From the NCBI GenBank assembly GCA_009760855.2, contig WPIO01000126.1, forward strand, positions 430,001 to 494,000: DNA of 64,000 nt, given 5' to 3'. How positions within the stretch are numbered: position 1 is the stretch's first letter; each line of letters begins with the position of its first letter. Below the pieces are notes generated by a model. That model saw nothing but the letters and a program-made list of their open reading frames with translations. It had not been told where the DNA came from and did not search any database. The stretch comes from Cristatella mucedo (lineage: Eukaryota; Bryozoa; Phylactolaemata; Cristatellidae). Below, one piece after another: positions 54,590 through 63,937 of the stretch. A program made the position numbers and the translations under genes.

Positions 54590-55165
54590 TTTGACGACAT
54601 ATCAGCTCCACAGTCAAGTGTTGTGTGTGCCTGTTGCTTCTCGGCCACTGGTGTGTGCCCCGCTCTCGGTGGGTGTTTGGGTGGTTGGCTCGGTGCGGCC
54701 TTTGATGTGGGCTCGTGGCCCACCACGGTGGCTCACCACGGATGCACTCCCTTATCTGTGGTGAGTCAGCCCTAGCTCATATATGTACCCACTGGAAGAA
54801 TAAAGATTTGAGTCTCGTTCACCGCTCACGTTCGCCCGCTCGTGTCTTCGTGTCTCTGTCTGAGACTCCACTAGCGCTGCTGCAGCCGGAGACACAGTAA
54901 CATAACGCAAGTCTGCCTACTTTCAGCTACATAACATTGCTGAAATTCGGGGGTGTTTAGACATGGATACCACATCTGAATTGGTCCATGCATTTGTGAC
55001 ATCCCGTCGTGACTTCTGTAACTCACTGCTTGCTGGTCTACTAGCCTGTGCCCTCAAGCGCTTACAGCCGGTTGCAAAACTCCGCAGTTAGCTTGTCTGT
55101 CATGAGCGTCATAATTGCCAACATCATACTACTTCTCGCCGACTTGCACTGGCTCCCAGTCAAGT
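54590..55165 (+). mobile_element. LINE family A fragment split by a solo LTR
   Basis: DDISSTVKS (54593-54619) is interrupted and continues at 54908 with KSAYFQLHNIAEIRGCLDMD, HAFVTSRRDFCNSLLAGLL and a frameshifted HWLP block to about 55165. It faces the minus-strand copy at 53420-54575 head to head. Confidence 0.8.
54620..54907 (+). mobile_element. Solo LTR with CAAGT target duplication
   Basis: 288 bp between two CAAGT copies (54615-54619 and 54908-54912) inside an otherwise continuous LINE sequence. It contains AATAAA (54799) and ends with GAGACTCCACTAGCGCTGC and CCGGAGACACAGTAACATAA. The AATAAA-to-end segment is shared with the elements at 52282-52475 and 57423-57704. The ends are not a clean TG...CA with this duplication. 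LTR identity is inferred from size, poly(A) signal and duplication. Confidence 0.6.
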
Positions 55166-55334
55166 AACGCACTGGCTTGAGCGATCCCAGTCAAGCGACG
55201 CACCCTGGAGTGAACTGATTGAGATCCGCATGCGGTCAGATGAGCAGAATTTGGTGTTAATGAGAGAAACGGTTATCCCCATCAGCTGTTAAGGTAAAGC
55301 CCAAAACTAAAAAAGAAAACCTCTTTAGTTATAT

Positions 55335-55508
55335 TAGTACAAGCTGATTTAACAGCCTCTTTTGTATAGCGACAGAAGAGCCTTTACGGCTATCACCACC
55401 ACTTGCAGTGGCGATACAGGATCGCCCACCGAGGATTCGAACCCACGACATCGGGACCGAGGTCGTGAAAAGCAACTGACTTACCTAGTGGGCCATCACG
55501 GCTCACCA
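55335..55508 (-). mobile_element. tRNA-derived SINE, best copy
   Basis: On the minus strand: a GAGCCGTGATGGCCCACTAG head containing the A-box-like TGGCCCACTAGG, and a GTGGGTTCGAATCC B box. Then CACTGCAAGTGGTGGTGATA, AAGGCTCTTCTGTCGCTATA, and the end GCTGTTAAATCAGC. About 174 bp. It serves as reference for the other copies. Confidence 0.85.
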
Positions 55509-55509
55509 A

Positions 55510-56878
55510 TCACGGCCCAGTTTGCCGTAATGCGCCAAGCACCCAAAGCAACTACCATTGTTATCTTTCAATTGGCTGCCCCCCTACCGAAAGCTAGCTC
55601 GCCATAGAGCCCGTCCGCAATGACGGCCGCGTGCGATAAGTCGCGATTGTCCACAGAAGTGCGATTCTAGGCATACTGAAAATAATGTTTCAGATGCCAG
55701 AGCTTTACTGCCCCGTTTCTGACTCCTTCTAGAGGCGGAATTTCGTGGCTGGTCACCTGACACCAACTGATAACGGTAACCGGACGGTCCGCAGTGTCTT
55801 GGCGACACGCAAAGCAAGATTTGAGATGCAACCTATAGTTGCCTCTAAATTTCTAAAGAGACCAACTCTCTGGAGACTTATTTCTATGTTTCCAAAAACT
55901 CCGAGGGCTTTCATGCACCTGGCAGTATTTCCTTGGCGATTGCTAACTTCGGAATGCCATGCGCATTAGGCAGAAATCCTCACGCCAGCAGTTAAAGATT
56001 ATGTGCATACTGTTTTGCACAATCTATCAACAGATACGTTTAAGGGGATTCCTCTCAGCAGCAATTCAGTGTAAGGACGCATAGACGAAATAGGCGGCAA
56101 TACTGAGAGTCGATTGTATTGCAGCACACGACGGACACCAACGTTCGGTAGACGGCTGTAGTAGGCTCTCCTGATCACTCACATTTGGTCTGATTCATAT
56201 AAAATATGGTTCAATAGCTCAAATAAAAGGTTACAGTTAGGCTAGAGTATTTAGTTTCTATGAAACTAACAGCGGACTCGTGATAGAGGCCACTTTTTTC
56301 GTGCTCTTGAGAAGTTTTTTAGAGATTAAGGTTCTCCGCGCTCTAAACTACTATGACTCTCCGCCCTCAAATAAACCGCCCGCCCCCAGTGTTTCCGGCA
56401 CTTCGACGCAAAGCTAAGGCATATCTCTAGGCTGCAGAGCGTCGCTGCCACGACTGTCTGCCCCTTCAAGTGATGTTTTCCGCCCACTCCAAAAAAATCA
56501 CAAACTAGGCTCAGAAGTTACGCTGGTCAACGCGAAGCGACTGACAACATCGTCAACGTACCGTTCATGCAAAGAGTGGCTCGCGTGGCTCGGTAAGTCC
56601 ACGGTTAGTCGTCGTTGAACGCCGAAGGAAAACCATTCGCGACCGCTCGATCTGCGAGAGCACTGGCCCGAGAGCTGCAAGCCAGAGAGCTGCAAGCCAG
56701 ATCGCTTTCCGCCCGAAGTGGCGAAAGTTCATTCAAGTTTTCATTCACGCGGCAGACAGCCGCTCTCCTCGGTCGCTCTGTATTTTGAAACGACCGCTCG
56801 AATCGCATCCGCCGGGCAGTGGCGCACGCGTAGTGGCGCGCGCATATATTCGCCCTAGTTGCCAAAGGAGAAGCGGTT

Positions 56879-56910
<32 letters not shown>

Positions 56911-57060
56911 TGACCGCTCTCGGGCGTTGGCTCTGCTTTGTCTGGACCCGGCGCTAGTCGCAGCGCCGCGGATTCGCTTCCGGCGTAGCCGATTGCGGCG
57001 GGCTGCAGCGGCGGTCGCAGCTGGCGACGCGGAATTGAAGATTGCAAGAGAAAGAATGAA
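55510..57060. other. No supported gene; GC-rich block with (CGG)n
   Basis: 56590-57030 is GC-rich and CpG-rich, with about nine GGC/CGG triplets at 56880-56911. Minus-strand ORFs through it are low-complexity Ala/Arg/Pro. It may be an unmethylated promoter island for a gene not seen here. Nothing else was recognised. Confidence 0.35.
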
Positions 57061-57184
57061 GAAGAGAACAAACAATGAATGAAAGCTGGCTCGTGGAGCA
57101 CATCGGGATTCAGAATATCGCGCTTTCGCCCGAGTGGAAATTGTTAATGGGGCTGAAAAGGCCCGTGTTAAACCGCAAGGAAAA

Positions 57185-57309
57185 AATAATAACGATAATA
57201 ATGCATTTGTATAGCACCGTCAGAGGACTTAATCTCTTTCTTAGGCACTTGACGTTTGCTGTAATGGAAGCGTGGCCGAAGTGGCAACGCACACAGTGTC
57301 AGCGTGTAC
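57185..57309 (-). mobile_element. LINE family A 3' end
   Basis: Reversed tail (AATAATAACGATAATAATGC), the hairpin with G-U-compatible changes (TAGCACC...AGGCACTT) and GTTTGCTG, then a diverged GCAACGCACACAGTGTCAGC block. It abuts the 3' end of the family B copy. Confidence 0.75.
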
Positions 57310-60300
57310 TGTAATGTAATGTATCTCCCTCCGTCTGTAACTGCACAAAACCACAAAGACTACGCTGGTGTTACGCAGGAGAGTTTTGCTTAGCGAACTC
57401 ACAGCCTAAGCGGCTTTCGGTATGTTGTATGACAGTGGCTCCGGTGGCGGCTGCTCTAGTGGGAGTCTAACGGAGACCCAGCTGGCGAACGTGCGTGGTA
57501 AACGAAACTCTCCTTTATTGGTCTCAACACGTACATATATGAGAGCTCGATCGATAGCAGCAGACAACACGAAATATAACATGCATTAGTGGCCTGACGT
57601 TTCGCTGCGTCAATGGCTTAACTATTGGCCACAGGTGAGGCGTGTACTTTAGTATCAAGGCAATACGCTAATTACAACAGCAAAAGCCACAGGGGCACGC
57701 TACATGTACGCATTCGGTAGCCAACAGACTTCGTCTCATGCGACAATAAGAAAGTGAGAAGCATAGCTGAGTCAGGAGAGCAGTTGAGGTAGTATGTAGT
57801 CTGAAAGTAGCAGCTCAGGACGGCTGGAAAGGATGTGCGACAGTGGGCAGCAGGAGAGCAGTTGTCGTTTCTTAAGAATCGTTGAAGTGAGCTCCACAGT
57901 CTTGGACCTGCAGAGCTAAAGCTTCTGTCGCCAACGGTCTTTAAGCGGAGGAATGGAACGGCTAATTTATTGCCCATACAGGACCTGAGGGCCGAGTAGG
58001 CTGAAACTGGTGCAACAAATCAGTTAGGAATGAAGAAGCCAGGCCGTAGCGGGCCTTATGGGTAGCGTAAGAACTTTACTCTGCATCCGGTTATCAATCG
58101 GCAGCCGTCATAGCTCTCTTTTATTAAAGGAAGGAGACACGAGTTCAAATCTCTGAGATTTGAAAACTAGCCGTGCAGCCATGTTCACAGCCAGCTGCAG
58201 TGGCCTAGTGGCTTTTTTTGGTAGCCCGGCCGAAAGGGAATTATAATAATCAAGCCGAGACAGAACTAAGGAGCTAGCTAACTTTTTGAAAGCCACTGTG
58301 GAAGACAGCTCCTAATCGTAGATAAGGATCGGACGTGATGGCTATCTGTTGACGCAGTCTTCATAATGAAGCTTTCAAAATCCAGACAGTTGTCGAGACC
58401 TAAGATGACATGCGAAGACAGCACCTAAATTCCGAGCACGTTGTGATGGTCTCGAAATAGCATCACCTATTAGAAGAGCAAAGCCTTCTAGTCCAGCCAC
58501 ATGCTTAGGGTATCCTATGAGTAGCAGTTCAGTTTTATCGTCGTTTAGTTTCAAGAAATTTTCCGACATTCAGGATTGAATGTCGGCAAGGCAAACATTG
58601 AATTTATCAGTTGCTGCTGCAGATTCCGACGGTTAGAATGACAAATACAGCTGAGTATCGTCAGTATAAAAGTGATATCCTACTCCGTGGGCCTGAATCA
58701 CTTTTCCCAGAGGTTGAGTATAAACGGGGAACAGCAAGGGACCGATGACGGACCTTTTAGGGACTCCACAGGTGACTGATCTGGAGGATGAGAATTGACC
58801 CCCACGCGACAAGGATTGAACACGGCTATACAAGTACAATTTAAACCACGCCAGTGCCTTGTGTGCCAGACCGATCTTTGTTCTCAATTGTTCAAGTAGG
58901 ACATCGTGATCAATGGTGTCGAAGGCAGCTGATGGATCTAGCAGCGCTAGGGCAGCGACATTCCCGTCGTCGTTTCGGAGGAGAGCAGTTTCTGTGGGGT
59001 GCTGCCGCTTGAACCCCCAAAATTTTCTGACATTAAAATTTTTCACTGTGTGCTACCAGCTGCTTAGCGGCAATTTTCAAGAATCTTCGACAAAAAGGAA
59101 GAATTGAAACTGAGCGATAGTTTGTAAGGACCTCTGTGTTTAATCAAGGCTTTTAAAGAATCGATCTAACGATGGCCAATTCGAATGACTTGGGTGTAAC
59201 CCTTTTATACAGAGAAGCATTAAAGTCTCGGTAATGGCTGAGCTAAGTTGGTCTGCCGGTGAAGACCACAGAGGGTCTTGAAGAAGCGAGCAATTTTTTA
59301 CTAGACCTTATTATGTTAGCCATGTCGCATGCAGAAACCTCTGAAAATCTTTTAAGGGAGATCGCAGGTTGCAATTCACAATTACTTTAGTCGGAGGGGC
59401 TTTATGGAGGCACGAATGTGAACAATTTTTCTGTAAAGAAGGCTGAAAACTTTCGGCTGAGGTATGAATATCTGCGGAATGAGACCTTTCAGCATTGGAC
59501 AGCAAATTCTTTACCGTCTTAAAAATCTGTTTTGGGTCTGACTGGCAGGACTTCAGAGTGAAACTTCTTCGTTTCTGAGTGAAAAAGCCCTGGCTTTCTA
59601 AGCTTCCGGGTGCAGTCTCGAAGGAAGTCTTCGAAACTGACTAGGTCTTCATCAGGCCCAGACTTCTTAAAGCGGCGTTCAAGCCTGTGCTTAACACAGC
59701 ACATCTTTTTAAGTTTTTTTTAAATTGAAAGGAATCTCCACGAATCTGTACATGGAGTGAGTGTACGGGAGCTTGCCTGTCAAGAGCACTCCTACGTGTC
59801 ACGTTCACTGCATCAGCGAGGGTATCGAGACTGTCGGTCGAGTCAGGATGCAGGTCACGAAGACCTGCATCATATACAGATTTAAAAATATTGTCTCGGT
59901 CAATGCTTTTCAAGTTACGTCAGTGGACAAATTCGACATTACCCTGTGCGTACAACGGAGCAGGAACAGTAAACGTGACCGAACAATGATCCGAGAGTTT
60001 CAGCGGGCACACCACGGGGGTCAGTGGGGTAGACATCCTTAGTAATAAAGAGATCTAGGATACGGCCGCCGACGTAAGTAGTATGACTAACGTGTTGGAC
60101 CAAACCAAAATTCTCCAGGCAGTCAAGAAATGAGCGGACTGGCGGCTGCTAGGGTTGTCAACGTGAATATTGAAGTCTCTAGCAATCAGTAACGGCCTGG
60201 AAGACGCAAATATTTTAGCGAGGAACTCGGAAAAATCCTGTATGAACAAGTTCAGATAAGCCAGAAAGAGGCCGGTATATCACAGCAGTGAGAGGCATTG

Positions 60301-60345
60301 TCTTTGATGAGGACCCAGTAGTAATGTTTTGAACGTTATAGAGCC
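57310..60345 (-). mobile_element. LINE family B, long decayed copy
   Basis: The longest family B copy. From its 3' end: GAGATACATTACATTACA (57310-57330) and the AAAGCCGCTTAGGCTGTGAG block, interrupted by an LTR (57423-57704). Then MGNKLAVPFLRLKTVGDRSF with SSAGPRLWSS (57977-57900), SLVLSRLDYYNSLSAGLP (58290-58200), MSENFLKLNDDKTELLLIG (58569-58510) and the RT core (59046-58633). The core has LLDPSAAFDTIDHDVLLEQL, CGVPKRSVIGPLLFPVYTQP and FYTDDTQLYLSF; the YADD motif is changed to YTDD. 59700-60300 holds the linker and an endonuclease part (LTAVIYRP, ARDFNIHVDNPS). Several frameshifts; not functional. Confidence 0.85.
57423..57704 (-). mobile_element. Solo LTR inside LINE family B
   Basis: 282 bp splits the family B 3' region between GCTTTCGGTA and GTACGCATTCGG. 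On the minus strand it reads TGTAGCGTGCC...ATACAACA, with AATAAA near 57512-57517, GTTTCGTTTACCACGCACGT and GACTCCCACTAGAGCAGC. It is related to the LTRs at 52.3 and 54.6 kb. The flanking repeat is short and imperfect (about GTA). Confidence 0.6.
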
Positions 60346-60438
60346 TAGGGCTCAGCCTCGATCCTCAATCTCGCAGAGCTCGATCGAGTGTCTTCGTCTG
60401 AGACCACTAGTCTCTATAACGTTCAAAACATGACTACT
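60317..60438. repeat. Fold-back: 27-bp inverted repeat with 68-bp spacer
   Basis: Arms at 60317-60343 and 60412-60438 are reverse complements with one mismatch (TGTTTTGAACGTTATAGAG / CTCTATAACGTTCAAAACA at the core). The left arm continues the LINE family B endonuclease sequence. The spacer has a GAGTGTCTTCGTCTGAGACC stretch similar to the LTR family. The fold-back marks the border between LINE B and the AT-rich segment. Confidence 0.85.
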
Positions 60439-60557
60439 CGCTCAACACTTGACTCGCTATCGCTTGGCATAGTGTTTTCGCCTACTTTGTTGTCTATCCT
60501 ACCGCACTCTAACATAATAAAATTTGATTTAAAAATATTATATTGTATTTATATTAA

Positions 60558-61688
60558 ATGCCTTTATCTTACATTTCTAGAACGTTGCTCAGAAGAAATG
60601 GAGAAAAGGCTAGCAAGTGGAAGAATAGAGTTAAATGCATAATAAATAAATATTCTACACATAAAATTGATGTTCCAGTTACTGTAAAAGAACTTAGTAT
60701 ATTTGTCGCAAAGTATACCCTATTAGAAAACAATACATGTTTGTTTGATAAAATTTATAGAGTTTACAGTTTTGATTATCTATTGCGCAGAGTTGTATAT
60801 AAAGCTGTAAATATGAGAGCAGAACTAGTAGAAAAACACATTAGAAAGTGTGAAGAGAAAAGAAGTTCTGAAATAAGAAAAATGAGTTGGCCTGAAAAAT
60901 ATAAAGAAATCTTATCAATTAATTCAAAATTAGAAAGTGGAGATTATAGTAGCTGTAATCATAAAAAGTGTTGGAGCTTTTATTATATTGACGAAATAAT
61001 AATAATAATAATAATAATTCACTTGATAAAGCGCCCTCAGAGAACTTAATCTCTCTCTAGGCGCTTTACATTTGCTGTAAAGTGAAATGCAATTGAATGG
61101 TAAGTAAAATCATGCTTGAAAAAACAAACGAAATGAATAATATGGTTAGGGGTGACATGCACAGGGTCAGCATGCAAATGTGGTTAGTGGCAGCATGCAC
61201 AGTGTCAGCACGCATAAGCACATCAAGGACGAATCACAGGGACCCACTAAATGCTGTCCTAAATAGGTGTGTTTTTAGGTTCCTTTTAAAAGTGGTCAGG
61301 TCAGGGGATGTTCTGACGCAGGTCGGGAGGGAGTTCCAGGATTTGGGAGCATATGAACTAAATGCACGGTCTCCAAAGGATTTAAGGTTTGTATGAGGTA
61401 TTTCTAGACTGTTGGATTCCGAAAAGCGGGTGGTACGATGCTTAGCCTGATGGGGTAGTATATCTGAGAGATAGGCTGTTACAGAGAGAGTTTAAAACTA
61501 ATAATTGCTTTTGCAATAAAGATGAGGAGTCGTGGAAGACTAAATATGTTTATGAGGAAGAACTTAAAAAACTTGGCGTGCCTACAATTCGAGTTACTGA
61601 TTATGATAAAGAACAAGAGATGACAGGCTTTAGCTGCGATTGCATGTTTCCAGTGTGCAGTCATAATACTCGAGTCTATTACAACTAA
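60558..61688 (+). pseudogene. ORF of the AT-rich element, split by a LINE insertion
   Basis: The left part (60558 to about 60994) encodes about 145 residues rich in Lys, Glu and Ile (KIDVPVTVKELSIFVAKY, MRAELVEKHIRKCEEKRSSE). The right part (about 61476-61688, stop TAA) ends with a Cys cluster (FSCDCMFPVCSHN). Between them lies a reversed LINE family A 3' fragment. Both halves share the AT-rich codon use of the block. I infer they were one gene. No family recognised. Confidence 0.5.
60995..61475 (-). mobile_element. LINE family A 3' fragment inserted in the AT-rich element
   Basis: Begins with (AAT)n and the reversed hairpin (AAAGCGCCCTCAGAGAAC...). It reads back through the LFRTAFSGS end, the LTTFKRNLKT block and FGDRAFSSYAPKSWNSLP to AYLSDILPHQAKHRTTRFSE (near 61460). 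It is close to the intact copies at 15.1 and 18.9 kb, so the insertion is recent compared with the decay of the host element. Confidence 0.9.
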
Positions 61689-61746
61689 ATATGAGTTTAA
61701 ATAATTTATAAAATATAATAAAATTGCAAAAGTTAAATAATTATAG

Positions 61747-62133
61747 GAAAACGGCAGATCTAAGAAAAAAATTGCTCTTCAAAGATATGATGAGGTAGTT
61801 GCATATAGCATTAAAGTTAGATCATGTCTAACAAATTTAACAAGAGTAAGATATATAATTAAAATAGTAAATATACTAGTAGCTTTAGGAGTTACAGTTT
61901 CTACAACGCGTGTTCAAACACATCCTGAAATAACTAATGCAGTCTCAGCTTTCTCAGCACTAACAGCAATGCTAATGGCAGTTGACGGTGTTTTAGTTGA
62001 AATAGATACAAGAAAAAGACTTACTTTTGATTCTAACACAGAGTTTATTTCAAAAATAACAGATGCTTTATCTCATGAAGTAGTTACAAAAGAAGAGTTT
62101 GAGGATCTTATAGAACGACGGGTTCACAAATAG
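61747..62133 (+). CDS. Small ORF of the AT-rich element with hydrophobic helices
   Basis: An open frame of about 128 codons between stops (TAG before 61747, TAG at 62131), without an ATG near its start. A hydrophobic stretch (YIIKIVNILVALGVTVSTT) and a second Ala-rich one (NAVSAFSALTAMLMAVDGVL) suggest a membrane or helical protein. It ends with a charged tail (VVTKEEFEDLIERRVHK). The sequence is plainly protein-like. I do not know the family. Confidence 0.45.
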   Translation, partial: ENGRSKKKIALQRYDEVVAYSIKVRSCLTNLTRVRYIIKIVNILVALGVTVSTTRVQTHPEITNAVSAFSALTAMLMAVDGVLVEIDTRKRLTFDSNTEFISKITDALSHEVVTKEEFEDLIERRVHK

Positions 62134-62136
62134 AAA

Positions 62137-62998
62137 CTAGTCCTGTTTAATCACTTGCAACTCCTCTCTAGCAAAACTCCTTTTAAAATCATTTACGAAA
62201 TATCTAACCGGTTGTTTTTTCAATACCATTATTCTAACAATATTATGATTAGTAAAACTCCATATCGGATCTGTAGCTCTTCTTCTTTTTTCATCTTCTC
62301 CTTCACCTGGTTCTAGTAAATATCTAACAGTTGTTCCAAGTTCTAACAATTTTTCTTGTTCTCCAACTTTTCTTATATATTTTGGTATATTTAATTTTAC
62401 TGATTCTTTTTTTATCGCCTTTACAGGTTCTTCACCAATAGATCTTGTAGCGCTATTATTTAGATAGTCAATATTCATTGGTAAATTATAAATCTATTCT
62501 TTATTTCTAGTGAAATCACCATTATTAATGTTTTTTAATTCTTTTTCATATTGTGCAATAAAGGCTCTTTCTGCTACACTTCTATTCATTCTTTCAACAA
62601 GTGCAACACTTTTTTTACTAGTAGCTTCTATAACTTGTGTTTCGTGTCTTTTCATTTCTTTTATGAATTCTCCTTTAAACTCAGATCCAGGATCTACTGT
62701 TATCTTCTTTGGTCATTTCAATAAACTGTTTGTATAAATATCTGTTATTGCTTGTGTTACTTCTTTAGAAGACTTTGTTATAAGTGGTCCTGAATCTTTA
62801 TATCTGCTAGCAACATCAATAACACTCAAAGCATATTTGCATCCAGAATCATTTGGCATATACAAAATGTCTGCTTAATGACTTTCATTAGGTTTAGCTG
62901 TATCAAAGAAACTTTTTGGAATTACTTTCGGCCTTGTCTTGAATATCTGGCTTATATCAGAGTCTGGATTAAATTTCACTTCCTTTTTTCTTTCATTT
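62137..62998 (-). pseudogene. Retroviral-type (rve/DDE) integrase remnant, Polinton-like
   Basis: One minus-strand frame of about 287 codons is broken only by three stops (TAA at 62875-62877, TGA at 62713-62715, TAG at 62494-62496). The first catalytic Asp lies in ADILYMPND, just after the first stop. The second is in VDPGSEFKGEF, and the Glu is in ALVERMNRS, about 33 residues on, giving a D-D-E core. The last 115 codons (62478-62137) match the integrase C-terminal chromo-like region, with KRRRATDPIWSF and KRSFAREELQVI. A zinc-binding N-terminus is not seen. The enzyme would have inserted the element's DNA; this copy is inactive. Confidence 0.65.
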
Positions 62999-63024
62999 AG
63001 AGTTAAAAATTATATTCTATAGAA

Positions 63025-63339
63025 ATGGAAATATTTTGTGATACTTGTTCGACAACATTTAGCGAAATTGAATACCTAGAGTCAGGTCATCCAGTTTGCC
63101 AAAAGGTTAAACGAAGGCCAAAGTTAAAGTATGAAATGCGTTGCGATATCTGTGATTTAGATAGTACAGAAACAGAATTCAATTGTGGTATTTTAAGAAA
63201 CAACAAAATAATCATTTGTGCAGATTGTTATTATGCAAGGAATAAATATTCTAAACAAAGACCTACAAAGATATACTGCTTAGCAATGAAATACTTTAAA
63301 AAAGGTGTTCCGAGCTATTCTCTATTCATGATTGTTTAG
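63025..63339 (+). CDS. Cys-rich, probably zinc-binding protein of the AT-rich element
   Basis: 104 codons from ATG. Paired Cys motifs: CDTCSTTF (near the start), CQKVKRRPKL, CDICDLD, then C and CADCYY, a pattern typical of zinc ribbons or treble clefs. The frame stops at 63337-63339. In the next frame an ORF continues to about 63469 with protein-like sequence (HIANLFPLVKGKRKATKLKE), so the gene may be frameshifted near its end. No specific family recognised. Confidence 0.5.
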   Translation: MEIFCDTCSTTFSEIEYLESGHPVCQKVKRRPKLKYEMRCDICDLDSTETEFNCGILRNNKIIICADCYYARNKYSKQRPTKIYCLAMKYFKKGVPSYSLFMIV

Positions 63340-63545
63340 AACACGAATCAATAATGCATATTGCAAATCTATTCCCATTAGTAAAAGGTAAGCGTAAAGC
63401 AACTAAGTTAAAAGAATTAATTGTTTTGCTAGTTCATTTACACTTTTCAGGTACTTATGTAGCTAATTAATAGATTAACTTTCTTATTTCCTAGGTTATC
63501 AATATAATAATATTCTAACTGAACTATAGTAAAATATGCATAGTA

Positions 63546-63902
63546 TTAAAAATCTGTTCCAGTTGGTGAAGTATTTATAGCGCGTATATCTCCAGATACT
63601 ATTGTCGTATCGCTGCTATGTCTTAATTGTATACAGTTAGACGATCCAAAAACCATAGCACTTAGTATTATAAGTGGAGGAGCGTTTTTATTTTGCCAAG
63701 AGTATGCAGTATAAATATTAATAATAGAATTCATCGCTCTAGGATTAAATGTAAGTACAACGACTTCTGTTAATTTTTTAACAGTTCCGTCAACATATGA
63801 CTTTGTTGCGGCATCTGAAGAATTAACAGGCTCAGCAACATTAATTATAGAGTTATTATTCATATTTTGATTTGTTGTAGCAGGAGAATTCTTCAGTAAC
63901 AC
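63546..63902 (-). CDS. Tail-fibre-like protein of the AT-rich element
   Basis: 118 codons from ATG at 63902. The N-terminal part contains NMNNNSIINVAEPVNSSDAA followed by TKSYVDG. This is the M-N-N-I-NVA-P-DAATK-YVD motif recurrent in phage tail-fibre and related viral attachment proteins. The rest is beta-rich. In a Polinton/adintovirus-like element it would fit a surface fibre. The frame is intact, but the gene may be truncated. Function inferred from the motif alone. Confidence 0.5.
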   Translation of the reverse strand: MLLKNSPATTNQNMNNNSIINVAEPVNSSDAATKSYVDGTVKKLTEVVVLTFNPRAMNSIINIYTAYSWQNKNAPPLIILSAMVFGSSNCIQLRHSSDTTIVSGDIRAINTSPTGTDF

Positions 63903-63937
63903 ATCTCGTTTCTATCCTCCATAAGTAACACGCAAAT

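Larger units (their letters stand above)
60450..63937. mobile_element. AT-rich endogenous Polinton/adintovirus-like DNA element fragment
   Basis: This block differs sharply from the rest in composition (strongly AT-rich) and in gene density, with short compact ORFs on both strands and little spacing. Its identifiable content is a broken DDE integrase (62137-62998, minus), a Cys-rich protein (63025-63339) and a fibre-like protein (63546-63902, minus). A self-encoded retroviral-type integrase within a dsDNA-virus-like gene set is the mark of Polintons/Mavericks and adintoviruses. No polymerase, capsid, packaging ATPase or protease was recognised, so this is only a fragment. LINE B lies on its left and LINE A on its right. 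Confidence 0.55.

Noticed and set aside
56605-57101. ORFs of 118-156 codons with Ala and Pro runs
   Set aside because: They are low-complexity translations of a CGG run with no splice support or family motif.
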